From assembly GCA_035048815.1 (NCBI GenBank), contig JAUCBN010000028.1, forward strand, positions 11,959,001-12,023,000: a stretch of 64,000 nt of DNA, in the 5' to 3' direction. Origin of the DNA: Abelmoschus esculentus. Taxonomy: Eukaryota; Streptophyta; Magnoliopsida; Malvales; Malvaceae. Under the pieces are notes generated by a model. The model was not told the DNA's origin. It did no database searches and saw only the letters and a program-made list of their open reading frames with translations. This document shows, piece by piece, positions 57,401 through 64,000 of the stretch. Within the stretch, counting starts at the first letter, position 1, and each line of letters begins with the position of its first letter. The position numbers and the translations under genes are program-made.

Positions 57401-58605
57401 ATTTTGTACGATTTCTGATATTAGTTTCTTGTTTTCTTGTGCATGTGACTCGGACGAGAGTGAGGACCATCACCGACGACAACGACAGTGACCGGAAAAT
57501 CGAATAGTCGATCTAGCAACCGAAAGGTCAGGGGCATGCTCATCACTCGCACGTGTGGAAGGTGGAGTGTCGGCGCGTGGCGCGTGGCGTAAAATCCAGA
57601 GGCTTCTTTCATTCGATCTGGACCGTTAGATCCGAGATTGAATCCAATGGCTAGGAGAGAGCTGCGCAAGAAAAATAACAAAGGTCAACTATAGTTTCTG
57701 TTAGGTCAAACAGATTAGGGCTTATCCAATTGGGCTAAGCAAAATGGGCTAAGTGTAAATATTTCGGGCTTGTATGTTTTAATTATGGGCTTTAAATTGT
57801 TTATGGATTGTTTAATTATTTAATGGACTGATTATTTTAAATTGGGTTTCTTATTTATTTTATTTACTACTAATAATAATAATAATAAACATTAACTAAT
57901 AACAAAACATATATATAATAATAATTACGGTAATAAAATAGTAAAAGTAATAATATAAGTAAGCGAGAATATATATATATATGAAAAGAAGTATTGATGT
58001 TTATTTACATAGAAAACATTAAAATAATATCTATAATATTTTTTTTATTAATCGTAATATGTAGTAACATTTTTGGATTTTTAATTAACAATTAAAAGCC
58101 CCTTATTCGAATTAAAATCAAAATACAGGTTTAGACCCGGATAAAATTAGTGATTACAAACCTGAAACAAAATAATATATCAGTGAATGATTTTGAGATA
58201 GAATTTCTGAGATTAGGTAAGTATGTTCCTGGTTTGGTTGCAACGGAGAAGGATAGATATGATTGGTTTCTAAATGGACTTCGGTTATCTCTTTAGAGAG
58301 GGGTTGCCACACACCATGATCAGGTGTTCAGTGAGCTCGTTAGGCAAGTTAAGACTGCTGAGAGGATAAAGGCTTATATGAGAGAATCAGAACTTCAGAA
58401 TATTAGTCAAGTTGAAAGGGATTCGGATAGATCAGTTCAGCCAAGTTTAGTCAATTCTTCAGGAAAGAGATCTAGAGGTGAGTTTGTTTCCCATAGTCAT
58501 CAGAATGTAAGACCCTCTGTTATATCAGTTTCAAACCACAAAGTGCGTAAACCAAAGACTCCACGACCTATTTCAGTATGTTTTTTTTGTAACAAGAAGC
58601 ATAAT
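54432..58605 (+). pseudogene. Gag of element F, second copy, split by solo LTR G
   Basis: 54432-55003 aligns with the first Gag (FEGKTGTNPVDAMYWLKNLQ, LGGEAQNWWESV, FFRQAFQDRY) but has a stop near 54580. It is interrupted by G (55004-58158) and resumes at about 58161 (NDFEIEFLRLGKYVPG region). It continues to a basic segment (58324-58600: ISQVERDSDRSVQPSLVN, then PRPISVCFFCNKKHN). It ends in the first half of the zinc knuckle where E-family LTR sequence begins. Confidence 0.8.
55004..58158 (-). mobile_element. Solo LTR G of the element E (Tat/Ogre-like) family
   Basis: The plus strand starts TGTAGCGACCC (the reverse of E's LTR end GGGTTGCTACA) and ends AGTGATTACA (the reverse of E's LTR start TGTAATCAC). 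It is flanked by a perfect 5-bp duplication AACCT (54999-55003 and 58159-58163). It is 3155 bp long, shorter than E's LTR because it lacks both MITEs and some other sequence. Inside, 55665-55735 matches 26640-26700 of E in reverse. There is no internal region, so it is a product of LTR-LTR recombination. ORFs in it show no domains. Confidence 0.9.
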
Positions 58606-58716
58606 GAATTTCTATTATATTATTATTGTTATAAATGTGTTGTTTAAAACAAAAATTAAAAAACGTTATGTATTTTTATTTTATTTTTATTTTGCGCCCT
58701 TTCCTTTCCTTTTTAC

Positions 58717-58770
<54 letters not shown>

Positions 58771-59841
58771 ATATTCATATTAAAAAGTCCAAAAATATTA
58801 CAACATTAAATTTTATTTTCTTTCTAGTTTCGGTTTCCATTATTATTATTATTATTATTATTGTTGTTGTTGTTATTGTTTTTGTTGTTGTTGTTGTTGT
58901 TGTTATATAAATAAAAAACATAATATAAGTTAAATAGCTCAAATTCTTTTTATTATTAACAGTCCAAATAATAAAACCCATAAATAAAATAATATTACAC
59001 AATGCCCGATTTTTATATAAATAAATATTATAAGCTTGTCTATTTAATTACAGCAACTCATTTTAAGGTCCAAACTAATTAAACTCATCAGCTAATTAAC
59101 TAAAGCCCAGATCCGGATATATGAGAAACCCTAATCCCTCCTCTCTTATCTTGCACAACCAATTTATCCACCGTTTGATCTAGATTGAATCCAACAGTCA
59201 CGATTAAAGCTGAAGGGAGAATCTTGAAACAACAAGTGCGCTTGTAGCAAACGTCCTAGCTATCCGACTCCTGCGTGAAGCTCACGCACGGGCGTTTCGG
59301 ATGAGTCGGTCTCTTCCTCTCCCGCGTGGTTCGCACGCATGTCTTTTCGCATCCTAGATGGTCATTCGAATTCCACTGGCCTATCCAGCTTCCGGTTGCC
59401 ATCCAATATCCTCTCTGGTGGTCCCCTTATCTCGCTCCGATGGCCACGTCGACGCAACAGTAGCATGGCCCCTCCTTATCCGGTCGTTTCCCACACATTA
59501 CCAAACAAAAAAGATGTTAGAAATGCATCCAAATTGTAAAAAATGACTAGATAATTGTAAGCAAGGATCAGTGCAATCAGAAAAAAAAATACACTCAATT
59601 TGCAGAGCAAAATCAACCAACAAACGACAATTTCAGAAACACATATCAATCCAGCCGAAATGTACAAATCAGAGAAGATAGATTAGGGATAAGTATTTTT
59701 ATTTTTTAATCCATGTAATCAAAAAAAGGCTATAAAAGAAAGTAAAACCCCAACTTTGTATCCTTTAGGGAACCACCATTAAAATCGAAAAAGAAAAATT
59801 TAGTGATAATTTCTCTTGCCTTTCTTTTATGCACAAAAACA
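58606..59841 (+). repeat. Third E-family LTR fragment
   Basis: It corresponds to about 22460-22530 and then 23790-24910 of the E 5' LTR, without the Mutator-like MITE. It keeps the promoter block (TATAAAAG at 59731-59738). ATT/GTT microsatellites lie at 58718-58769 and 58838-58904. The left edge is fused to F's second Gag, and the right edge stops at 'caaaaacaaa'. It overlaps in content with 46755-47529, so it is a different LTR copy. The ORF 58635-58910 and others here are chance frames. Confidence 0.85.
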
Positions 59842-60025
59842 AATTTTCTTACCGACAACATGATGAACGATGACAATAATAATTAATTTTGAGGATTTAG
59901 AGATCTTACGTTATTTTATGAACTTTAGGAAATTTAGTTTTTTTTAATTAATTTAAAAAAATTAAATCAAAGTTACATGCCAAATTTTAATTGTTTAAAG
60001 ATATTTTATACTAGGGAGAAAAATA
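59842..60025. other. Unassigned spacer
   Basis: About 180 bp of AT-rich DNA with no recognised feature. Confidence 0.4.
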
Positions 60026-60590
60026 TAGTTTATTTTTTCTATGAGTCGTATACAATTTAAATTATTAAACTTATCATCTACTTTCGTATAAGTCACAAAC
60101 TTTCAATTTAATCATATCAAATCATTAAACTTTTATTATTAACAAATTAAATCATTCATACTAATATCGTTAATTATTTTAACAGGAAAGTTGATTCAAT
60201 AATCCTACTAGACATATTTTTTCATATCAGCAAGTTAATATTAATTAAAATTAAAGAAAAAATATGTAAAATCTTTTTTACATTAAATTATTAAAAATTT
60301 GTAATTCAATCGATATAAATTTACTAAATTTCTTTAATAATTTAATATAAAAAATAATATTTTTCTTTAATTTTAATTAATATCAACTTGTTGACATGGA
60401 AAAACATATCTAGTAGGATTATTGAGTTAGTTTTTATTAAAATATTTAACGATACTAGTGTGAATGATTTAATTTGTTAATAATAAAAGTTTAATGATTT
60501 AATCTAATTAAATCAAAGGTTTGTGATCTATATGAAAGTTGAAGATAATTTCAATGATTTAAATTATAAATGACTCTTTTTTCTATCAAA
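60026..60590. mobile_element. Palindromic MITE
   Basis: Two arms of about 280 bp face each other around a centre near 60305 and match well (for example attaaacttttattattaa in both arms, and tcctactagacat in the left arm against the reverse of atatctagtagga in the right). The arms have few differences, so it is fairly young. I could not fix the target duplication. It has no ORF. Confidence 0.75.
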
Positions 60591-60849
60591 CATATCTTAT
60601 TTATGTGGAATTTATAAATATTTCATTAATAAGGTATCAAACACAAATTCAAATATTTGTAGGTTATTTTATGACATAATAATAAGATAATTACGTGTGT
60701 CACGCGTTTAGGCTTTTCTTAAAGTAGTTTAAGGTTTCATTTCTATTCTTTGTTTTACGCCAACTACCACTGTTATAATAATTTAAAAATAAACAGATCT
60801 TAAAAATAATAAACCAAAAATCGAGGGATAAATATTAATTTTAAAAGGT
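60591..60849. other. Unassigned AT-rich spacer
   Basis: I see no gene or repeat with defined ends. Short (T)n and TTAT stretches only. Confidence 0.4.
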
Positions 60850-61412
60850 TTAACTTATAAATAGGTGTCTTAATTATACGTTTTTTCTGAAATAAGTATT
60901 TAATGATTTTTTTGGCAAAAATAAATGTTTAAACTATATTTTTTTTTGAAATAGGTGCTTGATGTTTTTTTAAGCTAAAATAAGTGTCTAAAGTTTCATT
61001 CAGTTAATAAACATCATTAAAAATTTATTTAACTTATAAATAAGTGCTTAAAATATATATTTTTTCTGAAATAAGTGTCTAATATTCATTATCAGATTTG
61101 AAGGTTTATTGATTTAGCATCAGTGAACCTTTTGGCTACTATATTGCTCGGTCTGATTAGTGGTTCGGGTACATTGCATTTGCGTATTGCAGGCTGCGAC
61201 CAAATAATGGTAAACAACTCAAATGATCAGCGTTATCAACAGGGAAGAAACTACATGGTTCCATTTCGGTTGTGGATCTGATCAGCTCCGTCAGATCGCC
61301 CGCCTCTACAGTGAAGCTTCCGGCCACTGCTTCCAAAACAGGACAAGAGTAGAAGTGAGCGCTTCAGGTGGATAAACTTCGACGCTCTAAACCTGGTTTG
61401 GATCATTTGATT

Positions 61413-61547
61413 ATGGCTCCGCGTTCTTTACAATCAAAAGCTCGATCAAGAGGGTCCAAATCAAGGTCTCCATCTCTCTTTATTAAACAAGTTCGGGCAA
61501 AATCTACATTAATTGAAGAAGTTATAGGTATAGGTCGGGAAATGTGA
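61413..61547 (+). CDS. Short unidentified ORF in the captured region
   Basis: The 44-codon ORF starts MAPRSLQSKARSRGSKSRSP and is rich in Ser, Arg and Lys, which could suggest a targeting peptide or a basic tail. The adjacent sequence continues in other frames (61566-61748, 60 codons starting MALHHLELNKL) and may be part of the same decayed gene. I do not recognise it. It is likely a captured gene fragment, not a functional gene; expression is unknown. Confidence 0.3.
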   Translation: MAPRSLQSKARSRGSKSRSPSLFIKQVRAKSTLIEEVIGIGREM

Positions 61548-62214
61548 TTGGATCCGGAATTATAATTGGCTTTGCATCATCTGGAACTAAATAAGCTTCG
61601 GATTTTTATTTTAATTAGAATCTGCATATGGAATTCGAACCGAACTACCCATAATCGTGATATGATATCATCATTAGGTGGTGAGAAACCATGTCTTATG
61701 ACTAAAGAGGAACATTACGTCCGATCAAGACATCAATCTGCCCTCTAATAGAGGGTGCTATGAAATAAATTAGGCACTGAATTGATACTTAACAGTGTTT
61801 ATCACTTAGGACGGTCAGACTTCAGTCGTCGGTTTATTAAAAGACTTTCTGAGGAACTTAGTGCAAGGGAGACTGAGCAAGTGGGAATGAAATAAGTTTT
61901 TTCAACTGCAGAGTTTACCTATAAAAACGATGTGAATCGGCCTATGTTAAGTAAGGGGGAAGTAACCATTCAAATTGCCCCACATCCGAAGAAATTTTTT
62001 TAACTTTTGTCCCTTTATTTAATTTTTTAAAATTATTTTTTTTATGAATTTATACCTTATTTCTAAACATTTATGTTTTATTCCTTTTAATCTCAAATCT
62101 TGACTCTGTCCTTAGATATCAATTATTTATGTTTTGGGGATTAAAAGTGATGCAAAGGAAATGCCATGCGTTTGTATGCAATGAAGTGGACCAAATTTTA
62201 ATCCTTTCATGGCA

Positions 62215-62224
62215 TTATATAAGG
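62215..62224 (+). promoter_or_regulatory. TATA-like site in the captured region
   Basis: TTATATAAGG is followed by a C- and A-rich stretch (acctccattccaaaa) that resembles a plant 5' leader. This may be a captured promoter. No clear ORF follows within the element. Confidence 0.35.
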
Positions 62225-62672
62225 ACCTCCATTCCAAAATAATATTCATCACAGCAAGCTTGTTCTTTATTTCACTGCTTTTATAGTGTTATTTTATCTA
62301 TTTTATTTTGCTTAGAAATAAAAAAAGAAAACGGGAGGCTTAAGCGTGGGAGTGGCATGTGTTTTGCTGGTTTTAGGCATGGTTGAGCCAAGCTTGGCCA
62401 TAGTTTACACCAAAGCAAAATTTGGGCATTTATTTCGGTTAAAAAATATTAAACACTTATCTCAGAAAATATATATATAGTTTAGATATTTATTTGTAAG
62501 TTTAATAAAAAAAAATTTTAAAAATGTTATATTAAAATACTAACGGAATGAAATTTTAGTCACCTATTTCAGGAAGAAAAAAAACAAGCACCTATTTCAA
62601 TATATATATATGGTTTAAGCACTTATTTCAGAAAAATATATAATTGAATTACTTATTTCTGATTTAATTCAT

Positions 62673-64000
62673 TGTAAAATTATCATCGGCCAAAAAGCAT
62701 TTAAACTTTCAAAATTTAGGACAATTTTCCCTCCATCCTCTTACTTGCACCATCTTTTGTTAAATTGTCTGTCATTAGTTATTGTTTAGCGGATATCTCA
62801 TTACCATCAACCACTTTTATTTTTATAACTTCAAATATTATTAAATTAATTTAGTCGAAATAAAATTTTAATTACAATTGAATAATCGATAAAAATATAT
62901 TGATGATTGAAAAAATAATGAGAATTTTAATACTTTTATAATTTAAATTAAAATAAAAATTTATTTATGCAAGTATGTAAAAAACATATCATTTAAAATA
63001 TAGATTATATATATGTGGCATGTCATTATCGTTAATTATTTAATAATTTAATTAACATTCTAGTTAAAAATGAATGATTTGAAAAAAATATAGATTAAGA
63101 ATTTAATTTATCTATAAAATAAAGTCCAAAATAACAGAAAAAGTAAATTAATTTTATGCCTAAATTTATAATTTAAGCTTCAAGTTTAAAAGTTAGTTAA
63201 AATACCTTAAAAAGAATACACGATAGTTTTCGAAGCTACTTGTGAAAAAAAAAACCTTCTCACCGAAAATGCTTAAGGATATTAAAGTTTATTATCTTTA
63301 ACTTTTATTGATAACATGTTTTAAATTTTATATTGACAAACAAAAATTCTCTCTTTTTAGTGTTTCTATTCACATCTGAAAAAATTAAACCAGGCCATAA
63401 TTCTAATTTAATCATAAATCATAAACCCTATAAACTAAGCCAAACATCTTTAAACCTTAATCTTAAATATTAAGTCATTAACTATAAATCCTAAATTTAA
63501 TATTTTAATTTGAAGACATAAATAAAAATATAAAAAATATATATTTTAAAATCGACCCGTTAAAAATCTATTTTCTTAAAAAGACCATATCCTCTTAAAA
63601 AATGTTATCACTCCCAGGAAATCCATTATCTAAGAAAAACTCCTTGAATACAAAAAAAGTATTTGATCTATTAGTTAATTGATTTATATCGAGTATCATA
63701 AAGGTTTATTATAAGTATGATTTTTTAAATTATTTTATTCTATCTAAAATATAAAAATTTAAATTTTAGATATAATTTAAAAATTTAACGTATCATCTAA
63801 ATAATTACAAAAGAATTATGATTTATATACTTCATTTATACGGTTAACGAAAGTGTCTTTTCCCTGTCATCTTTGCGTTGCAGTCTCCTGGGCTAATCAT
63901 GCAAATGTGTCTAAATCAATACGCCATCATGGTTACTAAGATTGTGGACATAATTTCTACTTAACCACTTATGACATTGTTTAAGATAGTTGAAGCTTAG
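62673..64000. other. AT-rich intergenic DNA, no gene seen
   Basis: The region is strongly AT-rich with simple A/T runs. The last 160 bp (63840-64000) are less AT-rich. No ORF, RNA gene or element ends are recognisable. It may be diffuse old repeat DNA. Confidence 0.45.

Larger units (their letters stand above)
47530..58605 (+). mobile_element. Element F: gag-only Ty3/gypsy element in LTR-gag-LTR-gag order
   Basis: LTR1 (47530-50052), a primer site, gag and a polypurine tract (to 51722) are followed by LTR2 (51723-54205), then a second primer site and second gag (54206-58605). The second gag is split by solo LTR G. The distance between LTR1 and LTR2 is only about 1.7 kb, without pol, so it is a non-autonomous, gag-only form. 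LTR-internal-LTR-internal arises by unequal recombination between copies. The second unit breaks off at 58605 in the knuckle region and joins E-family LTR sequence. Confidence 0.85.
60850..62672. mobile_element. Inverted-repeat element with captured sequence (Pack-type candidate)
   Basis: The first 240 bp (60850-61100) and the last 240 bp (62430-62672) are inverted copies of each other, built of words such as gaaataagtgctt, gaaataggtgcttg and tttcattc(a/c)gtta. The middle, about 1.3 kb, is less AT-rich and unlike the surrounding repeats. It includes a short ORF and a TATA-like site. This arrangement fits a Mutator-like or similar element that picked up host DNA. The superfamily cannot be fixed because no clear target duplication was found. 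Confidence 0.6.

Noticed and set aside
61110..61990. Piece of mitochondrial or plastid DNA
   Set aside because: The higher GC content suggested it, but the translations do not match any organelle protein I recalled (atp1, rps4 and others).

Overview
This window is plant nuclear DNA, almost certainly from a eudicot and possibly a Malvaceae species such as cotton. That last guess rests on remembered repeat style and cannot be settled here. No intact host gene is visible. Nearly every recognisable coding stretch is a decayed gag, protease, reverse transcriptase (RT), RNase H (RH), integrase (IN) or env-like piece of an LTR retrotransposon, mostly Ty3/gypsy. These sit in AT-rich DNA with several small DNA transposons. 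The letters A to I are my own labels.

Layout. 1-6150: element A, an Athila-like Ty3/gypsy element on the minus strand (3' LTR, 3' region with three repeated hairpins, env-like ORF, filler scar, protease, gag), with a hAT-type MITE in its gag. 6150-10042: element C, another Athila-like element on the minus strand (protease stub, gag, tRNA-Asp primer site, 1.8 kb 5' LTR), fused to A. 10043-11579: an old LTR remnant holding a clean Athila-type solo LTR (10203-11549, TSD ACTTC). 11998-14816: element I, a plus-strand Ty3/gypsy pol and LTR, with a second hAT MITE in its RT. 14817-17233: unassigned. 17234-17969: a third hAT-type MITE. 18057-21851: element D, a truncated Athila-like element on the minus strand.

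21984-34959, continuing at 46755-47529: element E, a plus-strand Tat/Ogre-like element with a swollen 6.2 kb 5' LTR. That LTR carries a Mutator-like MITE with a tRNA-like sequence and a nested palindrome, and a Tourist-like MITE. Inside E are a tRNA-Arg primer site, a gag-only coding region and a 33-bp tandem array in the 3' region. Element B (34960-46754, Athila-like, minus strand, TSD ATTAC) landed in E's 3' LTR, and a 3.5 kb solo LTR H (TSD ATCAA) landed in B's RT. 47530-58605: element F, a gag-only Ty3/gypsy element arranged LTR-gag-LTR-gag, with solo LTR G of the E family in the second gag (TSD AACCT, minus orientation). 58606-59841: another partial E-family LTR. 60026-64000: a 565-bp palindromic MITE, then a 1.8 kb inverted-repeat element that appears to carry captured sequence including a TATA-like site, then featureless AT-rich DNA.

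No gene set acts as a pathway here. The window is a record of nested insertion, LTR-LTR recombination and illegitimate joining. The Athila-like elements share a tRNA-Asp primer site and a 3' env-like ORF, E uses tRNA-Arg and F uses initiator tRNA-Met. E and F lack pol and would have needed enzymes from other elements. The most unusual items are the compensated hairpin trio in A, the ordered 33-bp array in E, the dense TTGAC (W-box core) arrays in the F LTRs, and the capture-type element near 61-62 kb.
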